NCBI GenBank assembly: GCA_017511205.1
Contig: JAFWLE010000002.1
Location: 62,001-126,000, forward strand
From: Candidatus Saccharimonadota bacterium
GTDB lineage: Bacteria > Patescibacteriota > Saccharimonadia > Saccharimonadales > Saccharimonadaceae
DNA: 64,000 bases
Direction of reading: 5' to 3'
Shown here piece by piece: positions 1-8,650 of this stretch (position 1 is the stretch's first letter; every line of letters starts with the position of its first letter). The position numbers and the translations under genes are program-made. The notes beneath the pieces are model-generated. The model did not search any database. It was not told the DNA's origin and saw nothing but the letters and a program-made list of their open reading frames with translations.

Positions 1-68
1 TTTTGCTCCGGGATATTCCAAGTCAAATCTTCGTCCGGAGCTTTTTCAATCTTCTCGAGGTATTCCAT
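1..68 (-). CDS. Unidentified protein, N-terminal fragment
   Basis: Only the first 22 residues (MEYLEKIEKAPDEDLTWNIP...) are inside the window. The ATG overlaps the TAA stop of the exonuclease III gene by one base (TAATG), so it is very probably the next gene of the same transcript and translationally coupled. The fragment is too short to assign to a family. Confidence 0.45.
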   Translation of the reverse strand, partial: MEYLEKIEKAPDEDLTWNIPEQ

Positions 69-853
69 TAGAACTCCAAATCAACCGCAATCGGGCAGTG
101 GTCCGACCCGACCATTTCGTCATAAACTTCCGCCGACTTCAAATTCGGTAGTAAACTTTCCGATAAAAAGAAATAATCAATCCGCCATCCCACGTTATTA
201 GCGCGCGCGTGACCCCAATGGCTCCACCAAGTATAGCGCACTTCGTCTGGGTGTAGCGTACGGAAGCTATCGACAATCCCAGCATTTATTATGTTTGTAA
301 TTCCCTGCCTTTCTTCGTCGGTAAAACCAGCCGAATGATGGTTGGCGTCAGGTCTCGCAATATCAATCTCCTCGTGCGCCGCGTTAAAGTCACCACATAC
401 TACCACCGGTTTAGTCTTTTCTAACTCTTTTAGGTATCTTAAAAATTCAGGATCCCACATTTTTTCACGTAGACTCAGCCGCTCTAGCTCGTTTTTAGAA
501 TTTGGCGTATATACAGTTACCAAGAAAAACTTTTCAAATTCCGCCGTCAGCACGCGGCCTTCCGCCAATGGGTCACCGAATTGGTCTTTGAAATTTAGCT
601 CAGTCGGCAAATTATTCCGCACCGACAAAGGCTTGATCTTGGTAAAAATCGCCGTACCAGAATATCCAGCCCGCTCCGCCGAATTCCAAAGTTCCTCGTA
701 TTCCGGCAAATCTATCTCGGCTTGACCTTGTTTGGCCTTCGTTTCTTGCATACACAGGATATCCGGATCGTATTTATCAATAAAATCTTGCAGTGCTCCC
801 TTCCGAATTACCGCTCGGAGTCCATTTACATTCCACGAACAAATCCTAATCAT
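68..853 (-). CDS. xth: Exodeoxyribonuclease III (AP endonuclease family)
   Basis: This 261-residue enzyme of the exonuclease III/EEP family should cleave DNA at abasic sites in base excision repair and remove 3' blocking groups. The sequence starts MIRICSWNVNGLRA, has the metal-binding Glu in LCMQETKA (about residue 38), the GDFNAAHEEID motif and the C-terminal VGSDHCPI motif with the catalytic Asp-His pair. I chose the internal ATG at 853 rather than the longest frame because family homology begins exactly there and the upstream stretch is in smpB. It overlaps the smpB end by 8 nt, so it should be translated by coupling. A further gene overlaps its stop by one base. Confidence 0.93.
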   Translation of the reverse strand: MIRICSWNVNGLRAVIRKGALQDFIDKYDPDILCMQETKAKQGQAEIDLPEYEELWNSAERAGYSGTAIFTKIKPLSVRNNLPTELNFKDQFGDPLAEGRVLTAEFEKFFLVTVYTPNSKNELERLSLREKMWDPEFLRYLKELEKTKPVVVCGDFNAAHEEIDIARPDANHHSAGFTDEERQGITNIINAGIVDSFRTLHPDEVRYTWWSHWGHARANNVGWRIDYFFLSESLLPNLKSAEVYDEMVGSDHCPIAVDLEF

Positions 854-1262
854 ATTTACCCCTTTCAATATCGCGTTTTTTAATAGTTTCACGTTTGTCG
901 TATTTTTTCTTACCTTTGCCAATAGCAATGGTCAATTTAATATGGCGTGAACCGCCCAGAAGTCTTACCGGCACAATGGTAGAGCCAGCCACTTTTGCTC
1001 GTTCCAGAGCTGCGATTTGCTTTTTCGTAGCCAAGAGTTTGATGTTTCTCGCCGTGTCAGCACCCAGAGTTAGATTGTTTAGCCAGAGTTCCGCATTCCG
1101 AATTGTTACAAAAGAGCCTTTCAGCTGCACGTGATGATCGCGAATCAAACGCACTTCTGGTCCAACCAGTGCCATACCCACAGTCAGCTCATCGCCTAGC
1201 ACATAATCGTATCTAGCCCTGCGATTTACCGTTACATTGTCCGAAACTCTTTTTTTCTTCAT
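846..1262 (-). CDS. smpB: SsrA-binding protein SmpB
   Basis: This is the 138-residue tmRNA-binding protein of trans-translation, which delivers tmRNA to stalled ribosomes. It has the typical core (NRRARYDYVLGDELTVGMALVGPEVRLIRDHHVQLKGSFV) and a basic C-terminal tail (GKGKKKYDKRETIKKRDIERGKYD) that in the family enters the decoding centre. Homology starts at MKKKRVSDN, so the start is placed at 1262, not at the upstream in-frame ATG. An extended -10 (TGGTATAAT, -10 at 1269-1274) puts the predicted transcription start on the A of this ATG, so the mRNA should be leaderless. It is the first gene of an smpB-xth operon. The tmRNA gene is not in the window. Confidence 0.93.
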   Translation of the reverse strand: MKKKRVSDNVTVNRRARYDYVLGDELTVGMALVGPEVRLIRDHHVQLKGSFVTIRNAELWLNNLTLGADTARNIKLLATKKQIAALERAKVAGSTIVPVRLLGGSRHIKLTIAIGKGKKKYDKRETIKKRDIERGKYD

Positions 1263-1268
1263 AAGATT

Positions 1269-1274
1269 ATTATA
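1269..1274 (-). promoter_or_regulatory. Extended -10 promoter of smpB
   Basis: TATAAT preceded by TGG on the minus strand; the predicted start of transcription, 7 nt downstream, coincides with the smpB ATG (leaderless). Confidence 0.6.
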
Positions 1275-1304
1275 CCACTTGACAGACAATCTAATTACTA
1301 TGTT

Positions 1305-1318
1305 GCAACTATAGTTGC
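1305..1318. promoter_or_regulatory. 14-bp perfect palindrome between divergent promoters
   Basis: GCAACTATAGTTGC is a perfect inverted repeat lying upstream of the smpB promoter and about 90 bp upstream of the promoter of the surface-protein gene. It could be an operator, but only one copy was seen. Confidence 0.3.
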
Positions 1319-1408
1319 GACAATACTACTTGAAACAGGCGTGCTGATCCGTTATCTTATATATTAGATTAATGTTTTTACTTAGAGCATCTTTCGCGAT
1401 TTTCTTAC

Positions 1409-1437
1409 TTGACAATTTTTTCTATTCATCGTAAAAT
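1409..1437 (+). promoter_or_regulatory. Consensus promoter of the FISUMP surface gene
   Basis: TTGACA (1409-1414), 17-bp spacer, TAAAAT (1432-1437). The predicted leader is about 26 nt and ends AGGTCACACACAAATG, similar to the leader of the related gene at 46013 (AGGCATACACCAATG). Confidence 0.7.
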
Positions 1438-1469
1438 GGTCATGACTATTCTTAATAGGTCACACACAA

Positions 1470-3347
1470 ATGAAAAAAATAAACACAAAAACAATAGCTT
1501 TATCTGGATTAGTCGGACTAACGTGTGTTAGCGGTTTTTGGCTGTCTTCTAGCACTGTCTCCGCGGATGATGTCGTGGATAATATCACGATTAAGGTTCC
1601 AATTGCTTGTACTATGGCTGGTAGCGGAATGAATTCTCACATTACTTCTATCACGAATGGCTCTTATCGACCGAATATTGGTTCTACTACCATCAAAGTG
1701 ATGTGCAATGATGCAAGTGGTTTTTCGATATACGCTACTGGTTATACTAATGGAACTGTTGGTGCGGATATCAGCAATAAGCTCCAAGGTACAGCAGCTT
1801 CAGACAATGACACGATTGTCACTGGTCTCGCAACTAGCGCCGGAGACCCAGACGTTTCCAACTGGGCCATGAAACTGACGGCTGCGAGTGGTGCTAATGT
1901 TAATTTCCCACTTACCATCATTAGTGATGCGGAAGGAAGCTTTTCGAATTATCATACTGTACCAAGCGATTACGCCAAAGTTGCCACTAGACTAGCTGGC
2001 ACTGACGTCGGCACAAATGCCGAAGGTTCTACTTTAACTACCACTTACGCTGCCTACATTAGTCAAGCCCAAATAGCCGATACTTATAGTGGTACCGTTA
2101 AATATGTACTCGTTCATCCAAACGACAGAAATGTCCCAGGAAAAACACAAATAACACCTGCCGGAAAAATCGGTTATTATCCCAATGCATTTGGCGTAGA
2201 AGATACAATGGCAGATCAAGAGCTAACCAATCTAGATAAAAAGGACTGGAGTTCTTGCGCTTATTCTACTGATTATGAAACCAGTTGCGTTCTATATCCT
2301 TCTCCAGATGGCGAAAAAGGCATTGATTACATCAACAACTTACCAGAGTTAGACCATTACGAAACGACTTTATGGGCCTCCAATTTTCGCCGTGAAGGGT
2401 ATGGTTTTGCTGGCTGGAATACCGAGCCAGATTATAGTGGTACTAGCTATGGGCCTAACGAGCGTATTTCCTTGCCAGAAAGCGTGGCCACGGAACAAGG
2501 CTTATCTCTTTATGCTATGTGGGTAGAATCTTCTGGCTCGATGCAGGATTTTACTCAAGCACAGTGCAGTAATATGCCAGTCAATCAAGTTGTCGCCTTG
2601 ACCGACAACCGAGACAATAATACCTATGCCATAGCCAAACTGCCTGATAATAAATGCTGGATGATTGAAAACTTAAGGCTAGCTAACGAAAGTACCATTA
2701 GCGGAACTACAAGCCCAGTAACACTAAGTACTACAAACACCAATAATCCTTCATTACCACTAGAGAACTTCGGTGGTACTACTTCTAATTCCCTTTCAGC
2801 TTCAGCCACTCCATCCGCTTGGTGCGATAGTAATAGCTTTGATTGTGTCGACCAATCCATGCTAAATACGGAGAATATCACTAACGACGACATTATGACA
2901 ACACCAAAAAGTAAAGTTTATTCCTATGGTAATTATTATAATTGGTATTCCGCTACAGCCGGAAACGGAGTTTATAATACTTCCTCCAACACTAGTGTAG
3001 ACGGCAGTATTTGCCCGAAAAACTGGCGGATGTCTTCTGGCCCGAACGGTGGCGACTACGATGAATTACGTATCGCACTTGGCATCAATCAAGATCCTAC
3101 ATTTTATATTTATAAGTCAGATAAGTTTTGGCAATACCCTATCAACTACGTTAATTCTGGCACCATTTCAAGCGGCCAATTTAATTACAAGGATTCGTTC
3201 TATTGGACGGAAACTTCAGGTACAGTTTATATGGAGTACCGTCTCGCATCTGTTTTGTCACTCTCTAGTTCTGTTCTCTCGACTGGATCTCAAACTACAA
3301 AATACGTTGGTGCCACGGTTAGATGTATTGCCGCCCCGTCGAATTAA
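1470..3347 (+). CDS. Secreted FISUMP-domain surface protein
   Basis: A 625-residue exported protein of unknown function. Residues 1-32 form a signal peptide (MKKINTKTIALSGLVGLTCVSGFWLSS...VSA). The region to about 230 is Thr/Ser-rich and beta-like. Residues about 290-350 match a Listeria-Bacteroides (InlB-type) repeat with GYGFAGWNTEPDYSGTSY...LYAMW. The C-terminal third (MQDFTQAQCSNMP ... DNRDNNTYAIAKLPDNKCWMIENLRL ... NWRMSSG ... GATVRCI) is a FISUMP-type domain, which is related to the C-type-lectin-like fold. The layout matches the larger protein at 46013. Unlike that one, its C-terminus has no GC-rich diversified segment. No sorting signal or terminal membrane anchor is visible. It is probably a host-contact or adhesin protein, by inference. 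Confidence 0.72.
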   Translation: MKKINTKTIALSGLVGLTCVSGFWLSSSTVSADDVVDNITIKVPIACTMAGSGMNSHITSITNGSYRPNIGSTTIKVMCNDASGFSIYATGYTNGTVGADISNKLQGTAASDNDTIVTGLATSAGDPDVSNWAMKLTAASGANVNFPLTIISDAEGSFSNYHTVPSDYAKVATRLAGTDVGTNAEGSTLTTTYAAYISQAQIADTYSGTVKYVLVHPNDRNVPGKTQITPAGKIGYYPNAFGVEDTMADQELTNLDKKDWSSCAYSTDYETSCVLYPSPDGEKGIDYINNLPELDHYETTLWASNFRREGYGFAGWNTEPDYSGTSYGPNERISLPESVATEQGLSLYAMWVESSGSMQDFTQAQCSNMPVNQVVALTDNRDNNTYAIAKLPDNKCWMIENLRLANESTISGTTSPVTLSTTNTNNPSLPLENFGGTTSNSLSASATPSAWCDSNSFDCVDQSMLNTENITNDDIMTTPKSKVYSYGNYYNWYSATAGNGVYNTSSNTSVDGSICPKNWRMSSGPNGGDYDELRIALGINQDPTFYIYKSDKFWQYPINYVNSGTISSGQFNYKDSFYWTETSGTVYMEYRLASVLSLSSSVLSTGSQTTKYVGATVRCIAAPSN

Positions 3348-3378
3348 TAACAAATTTAAGCTTGAACGAATCCAAAAT

Positions 3379-6300
3379 CTAACACACCTTGACGTTTTCT
3401 TCCCCGACCAGCTCTTTCAACTTCGCTAGGAGCTCCTCTGACGCATCTACTTTAAACGGCATCTTCAAAGGTTTTTTCACGCCATCTTCCATTACCACCA
3501 ATACTACGTCTTGCATCCCCAGGTTCAAATCCGCCAATCGCCGTATAGCTGTGAGTGTCTCGGTATCTGACGAATCTTTCACTAAGATATATAGTCTTTC
3601 CTTCCGTGGGTCCTTAGGTGGATTTTTTATCACGCGAGGCTCACTAGAATCAGAATCATAGGCCTTTCTCTCTGCCGCATCAAAACTTGTATACACTCTC
3701 TTGGCGGATGATTTGCCTCGTTTAGTTGGCGCAGCAACTGGTTCTGATAGTTTACCTCCCGTAGAAACGTAGGATTCTAGCACTTCGTCTGAAATTAATT
3801 CTACTGTTTCAGCTAGTAGTTTCACGTCCGAAGTCACATTACCGTCTTTATCACGCGCATTTACCCTCCCAGAAACTTTCACTACATTATCTACTTCGAG
3901 TTTACCTCCGTATTCAGCAAAAACTGATGGGAAAACGATGAATTCAGCTTCATCAGTTTTATTTTCAATTTTGACAAACGCCATTTTATCACCTTTTTTC
4001 GTCAAAATTGTGCGAACATTAGTAATAATTCCCCCAATTGTAACCATTTTGCCATCGTTTTCTTCTGAAACGTATGTCATTGGATGGGTCTGCTCTTCAA
4101 AATAAGTATCATATTTATCTAATGGGTGTGCTGACAAATACAGCCCCATTAGATCACGTTCCCACAAAAGTTGTTCTTTCTCAGGAAATTGCGTAGGCGC
4201 AGTTTTAATCTCTACCTCCGGGACGGCCCCAGCCTCACCCATCATGCCGAACAAATCAGTTTGTCCAGAACCTACATCCTTTTGAATTTTGGCTCCATAG
4301 GCTTGCACTGCCTCAAGATTAAACAGTAAATCTGACCGCGTAGCACCGAACCGATCAAAGGCACCAGTCTTGATGGCGGCTTCCCAAGATTTTTTATTAA
4401 ACTTGGTCGAATCTACCCGCTTGGCAAAATCACAGATTGATTTAAATGGCCCGTTTTTATCTCGTTCCGGAATCACGATGTCTTCGACTAGTGACTTCCC
4501 CATGTTTTTGATGCCAGAAAGTCCGAACCGGATAGTTTTTTCACCGCCAACAATACCAAAATCACCGTACGACTCATTGATATCTGGTCCGAGGACTTTT
4601 AGCCCCATTTTTTTGCATTCAGAAATCTCAATCGCCAGGCGGTCAGTCCAACGCATATCAGCCGTCATTAGCGCCGCCATAAAAGCATCCGGATAGTGTG
4701 CCTTTAGATAAGCAGTCCAATACGCAATCAAGGCATAACACGCAGCATGCGATTTATTAAAGCAGTAATTTGCAAAGTCCAAAAGTTGCGACCAGAATTT
4801 TTCGGCAATTTCCTCCGTGGCACCGCCAATTTCCACGGCGCCTTTAATAAATTCTGGTTTCACTTTTTTCATCAAATCAATTTTCTTCTTCCCTACTGCT
4901 TTACGCAGCGTATCTGCCTGCCCACCAGTAAACCCGCACCATTCCTTAGAAATCTGCATGAACTGTTCCTGATAAATCAAAATTCCGTAAGTGTTTTTGA
5001 GTGAGTTTTCTAGTCCAGGATGAAGGTACGTAATCGGTTCTTCGCCGTGTTTACGCCGAATAAAGGAATCAATAAACTGCATTGGCCCCGGACGATACAA
5101 GGCCACCATCGCGATAATATCTTCAAAGGTTGAAGCTTTCAAATCCTTCAAATAACGTTTCATGCCAGCAGATTCTAGCTGGAATACACCAGTAGTTTCT
5201 GCTCGTTGTAATAATTCGTAGGTCTTTTTATCATCCAGAGGCAAAGTCGAAAGATTGATATCATCGTGATAAACTTTACGAATCATCCGAAGAGCGTTAT
5301 TAATGACAGATAAGTTAGATAGCCCCAGAAAGTCCATTTTGAGAAGACCGAGCTCTTCTACTTGTCCCATTGGGAATTGTGCTGCAATTGGCCCCTTCGC
5401 TGATACTTCTAGTGGTAAGAACTTTACCAAATCATCTGGTGCAATAATTACACCGCAAGCATGCACGCCGTGATTTCTGATCGTCCCTTCAAGCCGAGAT
5501 GCGAAGTCTATCACTTCCTTCGACGTTGGGTTGGTTTCATATTCTTGTTTTAGTTCTGGTACTTCTTTTATGGCGTCAGAAAGTTTGACGTGGTGGCCTT
5601 GTACGGGGTCGGGTACCATTTTAGCTAATCGGTCTGCCTCAGCATACGGCACTTCTAGCACTCTCGCCACGTCTCGCACTGCGTTCTTTGCCATCATCTT
5701 GCCAAATGTTGCAATATTCGACACCCTACCTTTGCCATATTTCTCAGTACAGTATTCAATTACTTCGTCGCGCCTAGTATCTTGAATATCGGTATCAATA
5801 TCCGGCATACTAATCCTATCTGGATTCAAGAATCTTTCAAAGAGTAGATCGTATTTTAAGGGGTCTAGTTCGGTAATACGTAGCGCATAAGCCAGAATCG
5901 AACCAGCCGCTGAACCACGCCCCGGACCGTACACTATTCTTTTTGATTTGCCCCAATTAATAAAGTCCTGCACAATCAAAAAATACCCATTGTATCCCAT
6001 TTTATCTACAACAGATAGCTCATAATCGATACGTGGTAAAACCTTGTGTAGTTCATCTCTTTTTTTATCTACTTCAGTGATGATCTTGCGGCATTCTTCT
6101 ACAGATAAATTGATGGTATCTTCGAGCTTTTTGCCACCATAGCGGTATACCAGACCTTGAAAAACTAGTTTATCTAGGTAGGTTTTTTCATCTTCACCTG
6201 TAGGAATCGGAAATTTTGGGATTAAAATTCGTCCGAGTTGCAAGTCCACATTGCATCGATCTGCAATTTTTTTAGTATTTAAAACCGCCTCCGGACAAGT

Positions 6301-7101
6301 CTTTTCCCAGTGGGCGATGATTTCCCGTGATGGGATTACATGTAGATCGTAATCTTTCAGTGTCATTCGATTTTTGTCAGACAAATTGGCTGCCGTACCA
6401 ACACAGAGCAGAACTTCGTGTGCGTCCTGATCTTCTTTATTTAAGTAGTGTGCATCACAGGTCACTACCAGCGGCAGTCCCAGCTCCTTGGCATGCTTCA
6501 TATGCCAGTCATTGACTTTTTTCTGCTCCAAAGAGTGTGTAGTAGAATCCGGGTGACCGTGATCCTGCATTTCTAGATAAAATCGATCTTTAAAAACATT
6601 CCGATACCAATCAATCAGTTCAAATGCTCGTTTGTCATCTCCAGCTCGAATAGCTTCAGATATTTCTGAACCCATGCAGCCTGACAAACAAATAATGCCT
6701 TCGTTATATTTTTCTAGTTCATCATGATCAGTTCGTGGTTTATAGTATTTGCCGTAAACTTCAGCATTACTCATGATTCGACAGAGATTTTCGAATCCCT
6801 GGTTATTCATTGCAAGTAGTGTAATATGAAATCTCTGCTTATCGTGCGCCGGATCCCTATCTTTCATTTTGCGCGCTGCAACGTATGCTTCAAGCCCCAG
6901 AATTGGCTTGATTCCAGCGGCATTACATTCCTTATATAGCTCAACTAAACCCGACATCGTGCCGTGATCAGTTACTGCCACTGCTTCCATCCCATCATTT
7001 TTGACAAAATTCACCAACTCCGGGACTTTAGTCAGCCCGTCTAAAAGCGAGTAATGCGTGTGATTATGTAGATGTACAAAATCACTAGGCTTCAGGCTCA
7101 T
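3379..7101 (-). CDS. dnaE: DNA polymerase III subunit alpha
   Basis: The main replicative polymerase subunit, 1240 residues, a normal length for DnaE1. It begins with a PHP domain (HLHNHTHYSLLDG, residues 10-22). The C-family palm holds catalytic Asp residues in MPDIDTDIQD (about residue 430), followed by the conserved GPGRGSAAGS upstream and NHGVHACGVIIAP, YRPGPMQFIDSFIRRKHG and NKSHAACYALIAYWTAYLK downstream. Helix-hairpin-helix elements and an OB-fold (about 1015-1090) follow, then a C-terminal domain. It is the last gene after two small membrane-protein genes; its ATG overlaps the stop of the 101-residue gene by 4 nt (ATGA). Confidence 0.97.
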   Translation of the reverse strand: MSLKPSDFVHLHNHTHYSLLDGLTKVPELVNFVKNDGMEAVAVTDHGTMSGLVELYKECNAAGIKPILGLEAYVAARKMKDRDPAHDKQRFHITLLAMNNQGFENLCRIMSNAEVYGKYYKPRTDHDELEKYNEGIICLSGCMGSEISEAIRAGDDKRAFELIDWYRNVFKDRFYLEMQDHGHPDSTTHSLEQKKVNDWHMKHAKELGLPLVVTCDAHYLNKEDQDAHEVLLCVGTAANLSDKNRMTLKDYDLHVIPSREIIAHWEKTCPEAVLNTKKIADRCNVDLQLGRILIPKFPIPTGEDEKTYLDKLVFQGLVYRYGGKKLEDTINLSVEECRKIITEVDKKRDELHKVLPRIDYELSVVDKMGYNGYFLIVQDFINWGKSKRIVYGPGRGSAAGSILAYALRITELDPLKYDLLFERFLNPDRISMPDIDTDIQDTRRDEVIEYCTEKYGKGRVSNIATFGKMMAKNAVRDVARVLEVPYAEADRLAKMVPDPVQGHHVKLSDAIKEVPELKQEYETNPTSKEVIDFASRLEGTIRNHGVHACGVIIAPDDLVKFLPLEVSAKGPIAAQFPMGQVEELGLLKMDFLGLSNLSVINNALRMIRKVYHDDINLSTLPLDDKKTYELLQRAETTGVFQLESAGMKRYLKDLKASTFEDIIAMVALYRPGPMQFIDSFIRRKHGEEPITYLHPGLENSLKNTYGILIYQEQFMQISKEWCGFTGGQADTLRKAVGKKKIDLMKKVKPEFIKGAVEIGGATEEIAEKFWSQLLDFANYCFNKSHAACYALIAYWTAYLKAHYPDAFMAALMTADMRWTDRLAIEISECKKMGLKVLGPDINESYGDFGIVGGEKTIRFGLSGIKNMGKSLVEDIVIPERDKNGPFKSICDFAKRVDSTKFNKKSWEAAIKTGAFDRFGATRSDLLFNLEAVQAYGAKIQKDVGSGQTDLFGMMGEAGAVPEVEIKTAPTQFPEKEQLLWERDLMGLYLSAHPLDKYDTYFEEQTHPMTYVSEENDGKMVTIGGIITNVRTILTKKGDKMAFVKIENKTDEAEFIVFPSVFAEYGGKLEVDNVVKVSGRVNARDKDGNVTSDVKLLAETVELISDEVLESYVSTGGKLSEPVAAPTKRGKSSAKRVYTSFDAAERKAYDSDSSEPRVIKNPPKDPRKERLYILVKDSSDTETLTAIRRLADLNLGMQDVVLVVMEDGVKKPLKMPFKVDASEELLAKLKELVGEENVKVC

Positions 7102-7403
7102 TTCTTCTCGCTAGCTTCAGTTGCCTTTTTAGGAGTTTCAGTTTTCTTTTCGGTAGATTTTTCTGCTTTTTTAGTCTCTTTTTCTTTACCACATTCACAC
7201 TTTTCACCACATTCGCATTCTTCGCCACATTCACATTCCTCAGCAGGTTCACATTCGTCTTCGTCGTAATCTTTGTCACCTTTGTCCATTTTGTCTTTGA
7301 TGAATTTACCTGCAATTGCACCAGCAGCCGCACCCAAAATAGCTCCTAAGAAAAACTTTCCAGCTCCACTTTTGCCGCTTTTTTCTTCTTTATTTTTTTC
7401 CAT
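7098..7403 (-). CDS. Small membrane protein with Cys/Glu-rich cluster
   Basis: A 101-residue protein. Residues about 16-33 (FFLGAILGAAAGAIAGKFI) form one Gly/Ala-rich membrane segment as in YtxH-like proteins. Residues 51-72 carry seven cysteines in an alternating Cys-Glu pattern (ECECGEECECGEKCECG), followed by a Lys/Glu/Thr-rich tail. The Cys cluster could bind metal, which is inference. It overlaps the upstream gene by 14 nt and dnaE by 4 nt, so the three genes should be co-translated. No enzymatic domain is visible. Confidence 0.72.
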   Translation of the reverse strand: MEKNKEEKSGKSGAGKFFLGAILGAAAGAIAGKFIKDKMDKGDKDYDEDECEPAEECECGEECECGEKCECGKEKETKKAEKSTEKKTETPKKATEASEKK

Positions 7404-7677
7404 CGTTCTTTTCTCCTTTCTCTTTCATTTTTTCCTTTAATTTTGGATTAATGTATTTGTCTACAAACATTTCCACGGTGCCGCCGATAGAAGTCATACC
7501 TTTGACATTCGAAACGATGCCATTGGCATTTTTGACGACGTCTTTGCCCTCAATTGCCACATCATCGAGCTCCTTACAAAGGTTGATTAGCTTAATAATA
7601 AGAACAATCCCGACCACCAAAAACACAAACAGTGTCACGCTCAAGATTGATACTAATATCCATTCTGCTACATTCAT
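7390..7677 (-). CDS. Small single-pass membrane protein (DUF948-like)
   Basis: A 95-residue protein with one N-terminal membrane segment (about residues 5-31) and a cytoplasmic amphipathic region (VAIEGKDVVKNANGIVSNVKGMTS) followed by a Lys/Glu-rich end, an arrangement resembling DUF948/YtxG-type proteins. This fits its neighbour, which resembles YtxH; in Firmicutes such pairs are envelope or stress associated. The promoter has an extended -10 (TGCTATAAT near 7697-7702) and a good SD (AAAGGAGT). It starts the operon ending in dnaE. Confidence 0.65.
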   Translation of the reverse strand: MNVAEWILVSILSVTLFVFLVVGIVLIIKLINLCKELDDVAIEGKDVVKNANGIVSNVKGMTSIGGTVEMFVDKYINPKLKEKMKEKGEKNDGKK

Positions 7678-7718
7678 TTTTTTACTCCTTTTCTTTATTA
7701 TAGCACGCCTGGAAAAGC

Positions 7719-8597
7719 TTACTCGGATTTCTCATTATGTTTTTCAATAAATTCTTTGACATCCTTTGCGTAATCCGTGTGGTCCATCACGTATTGCAAA
7801 TGTGCCATGAAATAATTCTTTGGGTCACCAGTAGTAATCCATTTACCGCGACTATGTGCCACCACTACGTCTCCATGTTCGGCTAGTTTGGTAATTGCAT
7901 CCACCGTCCAGAGTTCATCGTCAAGTCCAGTATTAGATGGAATCAAATAATCAAACACTTCCGGTGTTAAAAGATAGCGACCGTAGCTAGTTAGATTACT
8001 TGGTGCGAGATCTGGTGTCTTTGGTTTTTCTACAATATGTGAAAGCGTACCATTCTCCTTAAGGGCAATCATGCCATATTTATGCCAAACTTCTTCTGGC
8101 ATTTCTTGTGCAGCAATCACGGCCTTGGCTTCTGGATGCTTCTGATATTCATCAATTAAGGTCTTAACATCACCTTGGCCTAAGATTAAATCGTCGCTAT
8201 ATAAAACTACAAATGCTGGGTCATCTTTGACAAATTCCTTGGCCGAAACGATTGGCGAACCATTACCATAAGGAAGCGTTGGATCTTGTTCAATTACTGT
8301 AATCTTTGGAAAATGCATGATTTTCTCAACTTCTTCAAAACGCTCGGATTTACCCTGTCGGTCTAAGAGAGCCTTGACGTTTTCGGCAGGATTGTGAAAA
8401 TAGTCATCATATATTTCTCTAGATTTAGTGTTTGGAGTAGCCACGATAATAATTTCTTCGATCCCAGCGTCAGCGCACTCCTCCACGCAGAGCTGCATTA
8501 CCGGCTTTGCCCCAATTGGTATCATAGCTTTTGGAATAGTTTTAGTGATTGGTAGATAGCGGCTAGCGAAGCCAGCATCTGTAATTATTGCTTTCAT
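7719..8597 (-). CDS. UTP-glucose-1-phosphate uridylyltransferase-like nucleotidyltransferase
   Basis: A 292-residue enzyme of the GalU group, expected to make UDP-glucose from UTP and glucose-1-phosphate for cell-surface glycans. The overall order (KTIPKAMIPIGAKPVMQLCVEECADAGIEEIIIV, LPYGNGSPI, VVLYSDDLI, IVEKP, YGRYLLTPEVFDYL) follows GalU. The nucleotide-binding loop is unusual: the family's AAGxGTRFLP reads DAGFASRYLP here, so the second Gly and the Thr are lost while the Arg is kept. The exact sugar specificity is therefore uncertain. It has its own extended -10 promoter (TGTTATAAT) and the SD AAAGGAGG. Confidence 0.8.
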   Translation of the reverse strand: MKAIITDAGFASRYLPITKTIPKAMIPIGAKPVMQLCVEECADAGIEEIIIVATPNTKSREIYDDYFHNPAENVKALLDRQGKSERFEEVEKIMHFPKITVIEQDPTLPYGNGSPIVSAKEFVKDDPAFVVLYSDDLILGQGDVKTLIDEYQKHPEAKAVIAAQEMPEEVWHKYGMIALKENGTLSHIVEKPKTPDLAPSNLTSYGRYLLTPEVFDYLIPSNTGLDDELWTVDAITKLAEHGDVVVAHSRGKWITTGDPKNYFMAHLQYVMDHTDYAKDVKEFIEKHNEKSE

Positions 8598-8650
8598 TTA
8601 TAAAAAGCCTCCTTTAGTCAATTATAACATATAAGCAGATTTTTTGACTC

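Noticed and set aside
3049-3347. DGR variable region in the first FISUMP protein
   Set aside because: Its C-terminus is AT-rich like the rest of the gene, and there is no second copy showing codon position 1/2 bias.
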